The notes under the pieces are model-generated. The model was not told where the DNA came from and searched no databases. It saw nothing but the letters and a program-made list of their open reading frames with translations. Source: Macrothele yani (Eukaryota; Arthropoda; Arachnida; Araneae; Macrothelidae). Taken from it: DNA of 64,000 nt. Shown in pieces: positions 34,344-45,075 of the stretch (the first letter of the stretch is position 1; every line of letters begins with the position of its first letter). Both the position numbers and the translations under genes were made by a program. The stretch covers positions 78,839,127 through 78,903,126 of the forward strand of contig CM077023.1 of assembly GCA_039090855.1 (NCBI GenBank). The letters run 5' to 3'.

Positions 34344-34566
34344 GTCGTTTAATTTTTTATAATAATTAAACCTCAGTTTTATGTTGCTTCTTTCCCAAGG
34401 TTTCTTTGAAGGGGTGAAAAGGTATTATAAGCACAAATCTCCATATTTTTTATTTTTTTAAATTTGTCTCTACAAAAAGTATAAAAACACAACAACGTAT
34501 TTTCTATACCAGAATTACTGTAATCATTCTGAATTCAAAGAATTTAAAAATAGATAGGGAAACTAA

Positions 34567-35355
34567 ATGGAAACTAATACCAATAATCGTGAAGTGGCGC
34601 ACTACATTTTTAGATTGTTTTTTAAATGTTTTAGCGAAGAAGTAAGCCTATCTTTTTCAATTATTTCCTTTTTTTCCCATCATAATTTCTATCAGAAAAC
34701 GTTAATGATTTTTATACTGGTTTTTAACGTCTTTAGCAAAGAAGTGTGTCTTCTCTCTCAATGATTTCCTTTTTCTCATCATTTTGTCAAAAAGCGTTAA
34801 TAATTTTCGGATTGGTATTTAATGTTTCTAGCGAGGAAGTTTGTCTTCCTTCTCCATGATTTCCTTTATCTCATCATAATTTCTGTCAAAAAACATTAAT
34901 AATCCTTAGATTGGGTTTTAATATAGAGATTAATAATCCTTAGACTGTTTTTTAAATATTTTTAGCGAAGAAGTAAGTCTTCTCTGTCAATGATTTCATT
35001 TTTCTCATCATAATTTTTGTCCGAAAGCGAAAATAATTTTTGGATTGATTTTTAATGTCTTTAGCGAAGAAGTAAGTCTTCTCTTTCAATTATTTCCTCT
35101 TCTTCCATCATAATTTCTGTCAAAAAACGTTAATAATTTTAAATTCATTTTAAATGTTTTCAGCGAAGAAGTCAGTCGTCTTTCTCAATTATTTCCTTTT
35201 TTTTCATCATAATTTCTGACAAAAAACGTTAGCAATTTTTAGATCGGTTTTTAATGTTTTTAGCAAAGAAGTGAGTCTTGCTTCTCAATTTTTTCCATCA
35301 TAATTTAGAAAACGTTAATAATTTTTAGATTGGTTTTTAATGCTTTTAGTTCTTG
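34567..35355. repeat. ~99-bp degenerate tandem repeat, ~7-8 copies
   Basis: The marker AGCGAAGAAGTAAGTCTTCTC recurs at 34,634, 34,733, 34,831, 34,964, 35,064, 35,163 and 35,262: five intervals of 98-100 bp, one of 133 bp where part of a unit is duplicated. Units also share CATCATAATTTCTGTCAAAA and AATAATTTTTAGATTGG. Non-coding. Confidence 0.88.
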
Positions 35356-36454
35356 GTTTTAAATTTTAGTAGTTCTAGTAATCGAAGAGCTCTTGTGTTC
35401 CTTCGGATTCGCGCTCAACCGTAATCAACAGAACTCTCGGTGCTTCTTAACCGCTATTGGAAATGGAAACGGCTGACCTTGCTCCTTGAATGACTTCACA
35501 ATCTGCTCCTTCCTACAGCAGACTGGCGCTATATCTTTTAACGGACAATATACACTGAGCGACTTCATACGTAATTTGCACTTCATTACAGACTCCAATT
35601 TGAATACATTATTCCTGTTTATTTAAAACTATTTCCAGTGATAACACTGGATACGGTACTTTGTAAGACTGGAAGTTTTGTTAATTTATAGTAGTCTATA
35701 TTTAACGAAATCCCATCGTTCGATTTAAAAATTTCGTTATAAAGAAAATTCGCTAAATACAAATAAACTTAAACTGTAAAAACTTAATCAAATAAAATGA
35801 AAAATATCTTAAAATGTAGTTGAACTTGGACAGTAAATTGAACTTTTGAGTAGAAACTTTTCGTAAACAAGTTAAAATCTTTTTTTATACATATATTCGT
35901 AGAAGTAGAACACATTGTCTGAATAAACAAATTAATGAAGAGAAGGAAACGAAGACTAAAGCTTACCTCTCTTTTTCATTATCCTAATAATATGTGTGCT
36001 TATTTTAAATCGTAAAAAAATCCGTAATTCTGCTCCGTACAAATTTCCTGTAAAAAGTGTTTTGTTCATAAAAGTTTCACATTTTTGTAAACAACGAAAC
36101 ATTCCGATGTTTACAAAAACGTTTCATTTCGATGTTTACACTTTCTTGAAACTATAATACTCGTCGAATCGTATCGAAAGCTTTTAGCATTTCTTCATGT
36201 GAAAGTTTTCTGACAGCCTCTTCAACATTTGCTATAAGTATGACGTCATTTCCACGTAGGACTTCCGTCCACAGTGGGTAGATTCAGGCTCGAACCACCT
36301 ACAGCGAGTTCGCCTTTTGGGCAGGGCACAGAAACAATGGGTGCAAGTCTAGCGACTTTGACAGAACATCTTGTAGTGAGATTAGAATACAGTAGATGGC
36401 GCCACCGTACAAGCAGATGTTGCTCATAGCTATGGGGGGGGGTAGGAATGAAAA
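35356..36454. other. No gene recognised
   Basis: AT-rich, no family features. Confidence 0.45.
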
Positions 36455-36640
36455 CTCATTTAACCTTTAACCGGTGGGCCCAACCCGGGGGCTGTCATTC
36501 AACGTACTCGTCCGATGCACGGCGAACATTCAGTGATTGTTAGCAAATCCCACCATCTGTGGAAGATCAGCCCAGGATCGAACCTGAAAACCTTGCATTG
36601 GCAGTCCGACTCGCTAACCACTAGGCCATCCGCGGCTTCA
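36455..36640 (-). mobile_element. Diverged partial SINE-B
   Basis: Minus strand: GCCGCGGATGGCCTAGTGG head and GGTTCGATCCTGGGCTG box B, then a shortened body. The 3' part is missing. Confidence 0.65.
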
Positions 36641-37374
36641 TCATTCATTATAGTTTCTTTACTACATTTTATAGCACTTTCCAAGATGTCATCCTCTGTA
36701 GGATAATCAGCGATCACAACGTTTTCAACAACTTTGAGAAAATCAGATAGCTCTGCACCTTCTTCAACACTTCCTTTGTCTGTCAGCTACTGCCATTTTA
36801 ACGTTTTATAGCCACAGTTTTCTTCTTTATTCTTGATCAACATCATCTAAAAGTTTCATTCTATCCGCAAAAGACAGGCATTTTCTTTACGACGTTTTGA
36901 GCGAACAATGCAGGCTAATTCAGCGTGTACTGATTGAATGAGAATGAATACGTAACTTCTACAGAGTCAGGCCCACTCCAGTTACAACCGGTTTTTTCCT
37001 GTGAAATACAGTTTCTATGATGGACTTTCTATTCCAGTTTGGAAAAACAGCTGCTTCGTAATATCGATAAGACTCTCCGCGTGGCGTCCCTCTTCCAACA
37101 AGATTCCGTGCGCCTTACAAAACAAAAAGTTTCAAGATAAAGAATTAAGGACGCTTTGCTCCTACATTGTATCTGAGTACTAAAGAATGTTCATGCAAAA
37201 TTTTTGAAACGGAAAATTTTGGGCAGGAGATGGAAGCAGAAGTCTAGGATAGTAGATAGACAGAGAGAGAACAGTAGATATAGCCACTAGCATACGTAGC
37301 AGGAGTGACTGACGTCACACGACATCAAAGTACATCTCGGTGGGTTCGTGGGAGGCAGAGAAAGGCGGGAAGGA

Positions 37375-37552
37375 ACACACGCCTTTAATGTACAACCTGA
37401 AAGCTTGTACCCTGGGTCCGTCGACTTAACGCACTTGTCCGAGGCACAGCGAATATTCAGAGGTAGTTTAACACTTGTCACCACCCAGAATCAAACCAAA
37501 GTCTTTTCCTGTAGTAATTATGAATGCTAACCACTAAGCCATCCGCGGCTCA
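37375..37552 (-). mobile_element. Diverged partial SINE-B
   Basis: Minus strand: GCCGCGGATGGCTTAGTGG head, then body with GTGCGTTAAGTCGACGGACC. Box B is eroded. It abuts the truncated edge of the CTCF-like array at 37,555. Confidence 0.62.
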
Positions 37553-37554
37553 AT

Positions 37555-38180
37555 GCTATCAGAGATTTTCTAGCGAAAAAAAGACATGCATTATTTGAAG
37601 AAGAAAGTATTCTCAAAAGGTTTTCCGAGGTGAGCGGTATCGGGCCACGAAATAATTTTTTCAATCGAGATTGTAGAAGCTCAGATTTCGCTGCAAATGC
37701 AGCAGAAGCGGAAATTAACACTTACGCTTCCTGGAGGCCAAACCCTTTTTTACCAAAAAATTAGAAATGGTATGCAAAAGATTTCCCATCAGGAGCTGTA
37801 TCCGCTGAAGAAAGAATTTTTCAAATCGGAGTTTTAAAAGAGATGTCGAGGGAAACGCTGTTTACTTTTACGCCCTCTAACAAAAAATCTATGTGTAACT
37901 TGAAAAAATGACTATACCTAAAATAGTCTTCGACATAAATTGAATCGAAAAGCAAAACATTTTTTTCAATCGGACATTCAGAAGCAAATATATGGCACAA
38001 AATGTATTTTAAATTCGATATCATCTGCATTTACGTCCTCTAGCGGGAAAATTGTGCATCGTGGGAAAAAAAAAACGAAATAAAGGACCATCACTCCCGC
38101 AGTGATATGGTGTCCACAGACGGACGGAAGGACAAACCGATTGCATAAGCATGATCTTTTTAACAAAAGACGTGCTAAAA
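37555..38180 (-). mobile_element. CTCF-like modular element, truncated copy (alpha)
   Basis: Minus strand from 38,180: TTTTAGCACGTCTTTTG, then GTCCTTCCGTCCGTCTG head, then modules with motifs CCGCTAGAGGACG (~38,040), GTTAGAGGGCG (~37,875), GCCTCCAGGAAGCGTAAG (~37,725), in the same order as the first modules of the element at 17,994. It breaks off in the fourth module. Confidence 0.75.
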
Positions 38181-38499
38181 ACAACAGACTTGAATTACTT
38201 TTAATATTTCAAGACAGTTTATAGCTTTCATTTTGTATTTTTTATTTAATTTTAGGATTTTTACTTTTTGATATGGAGAAATTATTTGCTAATGAAGTGA
38301 ACTATGAAACGTGCGAAAAAAAAAAAAAAAAAAAAAGGAAAAACAAGAAATATGACACGGAAATTTCGGTTGTAATGAACATGTCTTTTGAATTCGTTCT
38401 GACGAGAATTAAATTTATCAGAGCTATTCATAGTCAATGGAACCAGTTAGGAAAACGATCAACCGGCTTTCACAGTAGGTAAAACATCCACAAAAAGAA

Positions 38500-40665
38500 A
38501 CATCTACTTAAAAAGCGGCTAAAAAGCATGTTACGAAGATTAACAAATGGCGAACAAAAAGTTTCTCATAGCACAAGGAAGGTATCAGAAGCAAAAAAAA
38601 AAAAAATTCAAACCGAACAGTTAAAAGAGGAAATATACGAGAGAAGGAAACTTTGTATAACTCCATGCCTTCTAGCGGAAGAATTTTGCATAATGGAATA
38701 ATTGAAAATAGGCGGAAAACATTCCGCATGGAAAAAGCTATGCTAAGGAAAAAAAAAATTCAAATACCTCTCCCGGAAGCAGAGATAGCGAAATAACAAA
38801 ATGTTTCGATACTTTACGCACCTACCGGGAAATCTTTGCATTAGTTAAAGATGATAATGCTCCACATCTCTGTCGTAGGGAATGGCACACAGTAAAAAAT
38901 AAATTTCTCAACAGTGTTTTTAGAAGCTGAGATACAGCTGCAAACTGAAGTACACAAACATCACTTACCGACAGAAATGTGAACTACAAAATTCCTCAAA
39001 TACTAGCCTAAAGTGAGGTAAATGGCATCCGGTGTTGAAAGATTTTTTAAATTCGACATGCAGAAGCAAAGATATTGAGAAAAACAGATTAAGCATTTCG
39101 CCCTCCAGCGGAGAAATTGTGCATTGTTTCGGGAAGAAAATACGCACACAGGGTTTCCATTCAATTTAGTAGTATCTGATAGGAAAAGAAGTTTTCAATC
39201 GGGCTTTTAGTCCCGAAGATATTGCTGTAAACGAACATGTGAACTTTCACCCTCTGGTGGCAGGCTTGTGCGTTAAGAAAAATTTGAATTTATACGACAA
39301 ACATTTTTCAGCGGAAACGCTCTCCAGCAAAGAAATAATTTTTTAAATCGGACTCTTAGAAGCATAGCCATGGACCAAAATAAGCTATGCATCTACGCCC
39401 CATGGAGGAGAAAACATACATTATTTTAAGAAGAAAGTATTGTCGAAAGGTTTATCGATGAAAGCTGTATCGGTCCACAAAAGAATTTTTTCAATCGAGA
39501 TTTTAGAAGCTCAGATTTTGCTGCAAATGCATCAGAAGCAGAAATTAACGCTTACGCCTCCTGGTGGAGCGTAAGCGTTAATTTCTTACGCCCCCATATG
39601 CAAATAAGTTTCCATCAGGAGCTGCATCCAGTGCACATTTTTTTTCAAATCGGAGATTTAGAAGCAGAGATATCTGGGAAAATGAAATTTACCTTTACGC
39701 CTCCTAACAGAAAATCTGTGAATTTCTTGTAAATTTTGAAATTATATTAAAAATATTTCCCACCTGAAACTGTATCTAACAAAGAAGAAATATTTCAAAT
39801 CGGACTCTTCTTGGAAATTTTAAATCATGTGAAAATCATTTTAAAAAGGGAATTTTTTAAACCGGACTTTTTCTTGAAAATTTTGAAATTACATAAAAAA
39901 CATTTCCCTCCTGAAACTGTATGAAACAAAGAAGGAATTTTTCAAATCGGACTCTTAGAAGCAGAGATATCGACAAAAATAAGATGTACATCTACGCCCC
40001 CTGACGGATCAACCATGCATTATTTTAAGAAGGAAATATTCCAAAAAGGTTTATTGGCGTGAGTGGTATCGGTCCACTAAAGGAGTTTTTCAATCAAAGT
40101 TTTAGAAGCTCAGATTTTGCTGCAAATGCATCAGAAGCGCAAATTAACACTTACGCCCCTGGTGGCCAAACCATTTTTTACAAAAAATTAGAAATTATAT
40201 GGGAACGATTTCCCATCTGGAGCTGTATCCGCTTCAGAAAAAAAATTTCAAATCGGAGTTTTAGAAATAGAGATATCGAGAAATAAGCAATTTAAATTTA
40301 CGCCCCTAGCGGAAAATCTATGCGTACCTTGAAAAAGTGACTATACCTAAAATAGTCTTCGACACAACTGGAATCGAAAGGTAAAATAATTTTTTCAATC
40401 CGATGTTTAGAAGAAAATGCATGGAATAAAATGTATTTTGAATTCGATATCATCTGCATTTACGCCCTCTAGCGACGAAATTGTACATTGTAAAGAAAAA
40501 AATACGAAATGAAGGATCATCATTAGCATATTTCAAGCTTCCCAATGCAAAAGGAATTTTTCAAATCGGACTGTTAGTTTCAGAGATGTGGTGTCCACAG
40601 ACGGACGGACAACCCGATAATACTGTATAAGCACGATCTTTTTTTTGGAAAAGACGTGCTAAAAA
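38500..40665 (-). mobile_element. CTCF-like modular element, long copy (beta)
   Basis: Minus strand from 40,665: AGCACGTCTTTTCC, GTTGTCCGTCCGTCTGTGG head, then about a dozen modules with motifs such as CGCTAGAGGGCG (~40,470), CCGCTAGGGGCG (~40,308), GCCACCAGGGGCGTAAG (~40,160), GTCAGGGGGCG (~39,995) and CCACCAGAGGG (~39,255). Internal duplication (~39,720-39,960) and a palindrome (39,540-39,586) disturb the 457-bp order. The far end shows no clear TIR. Confidence 0.72.
39540..39586. repeat. Palindrome within the modular array
   Basis: AGAAATTAACGCTTACG pairs perfectly with CGTAAGCGTTAATTTCT across a ~14-base centre that holds a CCTGGTGG core. One module edge has been duplicated in inverse orientation. 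Confidence 0.8.
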
Positions 40666-40929
40666 CTTTCAAGGGCCATAAATTTTGTTTTGAGGTCTGA
40701 CTTTACTATCTGCCGACGGGTTATGGTAAAAGTTTTTTTCGCAGAAGCCCGATTGTCTTTCACGCGATATTCAGAAACGTGTCTGCTTTTACATTTTTCA
40801 AAACGTCCTTACGTCTACCCGCAGCCATCCTTCTGTAGATGCCAAGCATTTCTAGTTTAGCGCTGGGTAAGGATGCGCGTTATAGGGGTGGCTAATTCTT
40901 TTGCTGCAAGAAGAAAAGGAAACGAGATG

Positions 40930-41025
40930 TTATTCTTTCATAAATGAGATTCGAACCCAGACTGAACGAGTACGGATGATTAGCAGCTCAAGCCTTGGAC
41001 CACTAAACTAAAGACTGTCCGCGGG
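40930..41025 (-). other. tRNA-like SINE head (unassigned)
   Basis: Minus strand GCCCGCGGACAGTCTTTAGT, TTTAGTGGTCC (box A-like) and TGGGTTCGAATCTC (box B). No body resembling SINE-A or SINE-B follows. Confidence 0.4.
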
Positions 41026-42012
41026 CTGCTTCTTATTATCGAAAGGTAAAATGCTAGAAAAAATCATGTTATAACCACGTTCAAGATATTGTTACGGAGA
41101 GTTAGTACAAGAATTTTAGGCAAAAATATTAAATCTCATTCGCAATATATCTTTCGTCTCGTGTTCCCTTTTCTTTTGTTTTCCAAGCCTGGGAAAGTTT
41201 CACTTTTTTCACGTTGTCAGGAAGTAGGGATTTTCAGAGGGCTCCAAACTGTCGCGTCTTTAGCTTTTATTTTGCAAAGATATCACAATGAAGAAAGCCA
41301 TTTGAAAACTTGGCTTGATGTTTCGTAGCCGCATTGGTATTGTCAAAGGCAATTAGCACTTTTCGGCGTGTGTGTTCAAAAGTAACCGAAGGGAACGTGG
41401 GAAGCGTTTAATCTCAGCTTGCTTTGTGTTTTATGCCGCCTTTATTCCTTGGGAGAGACCGCAGTTTTTGTGGAAGCGAAGGGGATGAATTTGCCTGGGA
41501 ACAAAGGGGTAGCTGGACAGTCAACGCGACGGGTTAGGAGCTAGTTGTCATGAGATGGCCAGCGGGCTTGGTTTTTCGGGCACGACGTTAAGGTAGCGGG
41601 AGGATTTAAGATTTCCCCGTGAAACAGGAGAAAGACGAGAGAATCGTCGGAAACACAGATTATAGGGAATAGAAATATATTGTTTGGGGAAAAGGATAAG
41701 AAGTTAAATAAAATCCTTCGGACAAGTATAATCGAAATCAAAAAGAGAAATAAATAGTTTTGAACGGTACTGAAGCATTCTATGAATATTTAAGCGTCCT
41801 ACTTATTATTATTGTCATCAACTGCGTAGCACTGTGATCATTATTTACAACGTTAACCTGGAAGAAATAAACCAAGTTAACAACACACTATCCTGGCACG
41901 AGAGAAGGAACAGAGTATAGAACAAACACAGAACCCGTTGTTCTAGCCTGGATGTAACTCCAATGCTAAGCCTGAAGTCCACGTGTCTGACCACTCAGCT
42001 CCCGAGTAGGCA
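41026..42012. other. No gene recognised
   Basis: No protein family. 41,965-42,010 is weakly tRNA-like on the minus strand. Confidence 0.4.
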
Positions 42013-42014
42013 TA

Positions 42015-42084
42015 CACTGTTAGAAATTTCGTTGTAGGTTGCACCAAGAATTTGGTGCAACCTGCCACAAAATTTTCAACAGTG
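42015..42084. mobile_element. 70-bp palindromic MITE with TA target
   Basis: Ends CACTGTT and AACAGTG, with TA on each side. Long arms centred on GGTTGCACCAAGAATTTGG, mostly complementary. Consistent with a Tc1/mariner-type MITE. Confidence 0.8.
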
Positions 42085-42580
42085 TAATTTCCTTGCATTT
42101 AGGTAAAATTAAGATGCAAATTCTTTATTGAAACGCTATTATTCGCTTGAAAATTCTTTCGTTGAAGTTATTTAGCTAAACGTAATGTTTTTGTTGTGCG
42201 CCACCCATGGGCGTGCATAGGAAGGGTCAAGAGGGGGCACTTGCCCTCCCCTGGAAGTCTGTCATTTCAGTTTTGGGGAGGAACTACAAAGATTTTAGCC
42301 GTTACAATAATTCTGATTGTTACACTTTATGTTGAACTTTTGAAGGCGTGTACGTTTAGTAAAAACATTGGGAATCTTCAGCAGAAAGTAAAAATATTGA
42401 AATTTGTTAATGCATGTTGGATCACAGCATATATGAGTACAGTATGCAGCAGTGTGGAAAGACAAAGAAATGAAAAACATATCATCCATGCTCTACAACG
42501 GCCATATGCTGCTGGACAAAGAGTTCCCCAACATTTTTCCAGAACTTTTCCTTGGGGGTGTTTTTATTCTTCCTTTATTT

Positions 42581-42790
42581 TTTGACTGAAGGTTTAAAGA
42601 CCACCGTGAGCAACTCTACCGGCTATAAGCAGTCGCCCGTCCCTAATTTAGGGTCACTAGTTCCAGGGAAGAAAGAGAGCCAGTGCCGTAAAACAAACAC
42701 AATATCCATGCCTCACGGGATTCGAACCCGGACCCATCTCGGATGAATGATCAGAAGCCATCGCTTAGACCACGGCGCCACCGGGGCAGC
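42581..42790 (-). mobile_element. SINE-A
   Basis: Minus strand: GCTGCCCCGGTGGCGCCGTGG head, GGGTTCGAATCCCG box B, full body, end GGTCTTTAAACCTTCAGTC. Well preserved. Confidence 0.85.
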
Positions 42791-43576
42791 TTATCCAGGT
42801 TCATGATCAATCGAATGATCACTTGGGTTTTGTGGTGCATGGGACAAAAGTGGCTCAAAAGCGCAATGCCCAAAAGAACAGCAAATAAATTTTCTTATAG
42901 TTCCACCCAATTAATTATCTAGGGGTGTGTGTGGTAACAGTGGTTAGAGGATACAGATGGCACGGTGAGAGTTTACATATGTTGCTTGTTTATGCTATTT
43001 GTGTTTACAATTTCCATTTTTGCTCCCTCCTGAAAACTATGGGGGCTCATAGCGCCCCCAGTTTGGATGCTTGCACGAATATCTTGAAACAGGCGAAAAA
43101 CAACTCTATCTGTGGCATAATGTAGTGCATTTTTTATTTTTCAGTGCCGAGGTGCTAAAGCTTTGTCTTATGTCTTGTGTTAAATTTTAACGCGATCTGT
43201 TAAAGACTATTAAAGAAGCTATATGCCAAACTTTTGCGCAACGTCACCGTCCTTTTCTTTCTTTTTTTTTTTTTTTTTTTTTTTTTTTCAGAAAGCATTG
43301 CTGTTCTGCCCTTTTTTATTCATTTCTGGGTTAAATGAATAGGAAAACATGAACGAAAAAACTGTGCTAACGACACGAGATAGAGCTGCAAGTGCCTCGG
43401 CGAGGAGGAGAATTTCTAGTGCATCTCTGTGAGCCAGAATGATAAATCGACGAAAAGTGTAAAATTCCAGCAATAAACATCACCCGATGAATATTGTTGA
43501 GCCTTTGAAAACATTGAATTCTCCCCTGACAAGAAGCGATCGGCCATACTGAAACAGTCAACTACACTCTTAGCAA
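42791..43576. other. No gene recognised
   Basis: Contains a T-run at about 43,261-43,289. No protein family recognised. Confidence 0.45.
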
Positions 43577-45075
43577 AAACAAAAAAAAAAAAAAAAAAAA
43601 CGAAGCCCCTCTGAGAAAGTTGTTTGATCCTGATAAAACTCCGCGTGCAAGTACCTCAAGGGCCCAATATGCAAATGGTTTAAAAATAACGACCAATGAC
43701 GAAATAGTGGCTCTCCACAGCGCATGGGAACCGCGCATCGAGGAAGGTACATCAAGAGCAAAGGTCGAACGCAGGAACAATTGTGACAGCGGATTGCGGT
43801 TGTATTAACTGCCATGGACTGTGAGGATGCCTCGACGTAGGATTTGCGCACAATACGAGCAGTGGTGCGAGTTTGAGAGAGGACGTATAATTGGGCCAAG
43901 AGAGGACGGTTACTCAAGTCGCCATATCGCCAGGCATTTGGGTCAGAGCGTCAATCGGACTATGTTGGAGCCAAAGGGCCGAGGAGGGCATTACTCAGCT
44001 GCACGCGGGCAGTGCACTGCCGAGGGCAACGACAGAACGCGAGGTATCTGCCCGAACAGGACTGAATTCGTCGCTCTCAACCATCCGTGCCAATGTTGTG
44101 TCGTCTACAGGTACGGAAGTGGCCGTTCTGACTGTTGCCAGACGACTTTCGCCAGGGGGACTACATTCGAGGAAGCCACTTCGCCGCCTCGATCATTGCC
44201 GGTACCGGTTGCAGAGGTGGCGGACCCGATCAACGTGGGATAGAATCCAGTGTCGTCGTGTTGTCTTCATTGATGAGTCACGGTTTACCCTTGGCGCATA
44301 TGACCAGTGCATAGGTGTCTGAAGGCGATCCGACCAGCGCACGGATCCTACCTTTACCGTGGAACAGCTTACAGCTCGTACACCTGAAGTGACTGTCTGG
44401 GGAGCCATTTCATGCGATAGCCGGACACCCTTGGTAGTCCTCCGTACCACCCTCACGGCTCAACGGTACGTTGACGATATTGTACTTCCTGTTGTGTTAC
44501 CATTCCATTCGCAGCATCACCGAGCAATTTTTCAACAGGATAATACCCGGCCACACACGCGTTGCGTCGTCTACAGGTACGGAAGTGGACGTTCTCTCCC
44601 CAGACCTGCCTTCGTAATATCGACACCCTTCCATGTGGCTTTGCACTCCCAGACCTGTCTCCGTAATATCGACGCCCTTCCATGGCCAGCCCGATCGCCC
44701 GACCTTTCACCGATCGAACATGTTTGGAATATGACGGGACACCACCTACGCCCATTCCAGAATATCGGCTAATTGGCTCGCAATTTGGACATCATCTGGA
44801 ATGCTATACCTCAAGACAGTATCCGTGAACTGTATGCGGCTATGCCACGCCGGATAATCGCTTGTATCCGAGCCTGAGGTGGTGCTGCAACGTACTGACC
44901 TGCTTCGCTGGTGTAACTGTTTTATCCGAATAAATGGCCCAACTGCTCTGGAATTGGAATAACTTTCTTTCCTATGTGTGCATTACACATACTAATTTTC
45001 ATCGATTCGTTTTTTGTGCCAGACATTTTTTTTTATTTTTTTCATCGATTCGTTTTGGTACTTTGTGTTTTTTTG
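43577..45075 (+). pseudogene. Tc1-like transposon, family E, second copy
   Basis: Close relative of the element at 16,196-17,580. HTH frame from 43,821: MRMPRRRICAQYEQWCEFERGRIIGPREDGYSSRHIARHLGQS. CRRVVFIDESRFTLGAYDQ (~44,255; first Asp), IFQQDNTRPHTR (~44,527; second Asp) and RSPDLSPIEHVWN (~44,693; Glu) all survive but in different frames. Short internal duplications (24 identical bases at ~44,100 and ~44,567; a ~50-bp tandem repeat at 44,605-44,690) add to the breakage. Ends are A/T-run plus AAACGAAGC. Confidence 0.83.

Noticed and set aside
42196..42585. 129-residue + strand frame as a gene
   Set aside because: No domain or family resemblance, and its 3' end runs into a SINE-A; only a chance open frame can be argued.
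43570..43917. Minus-strand frame antisense to a Tc1
   Set aside because: Shadow of the transposon on the + strand, ending in the A-run.
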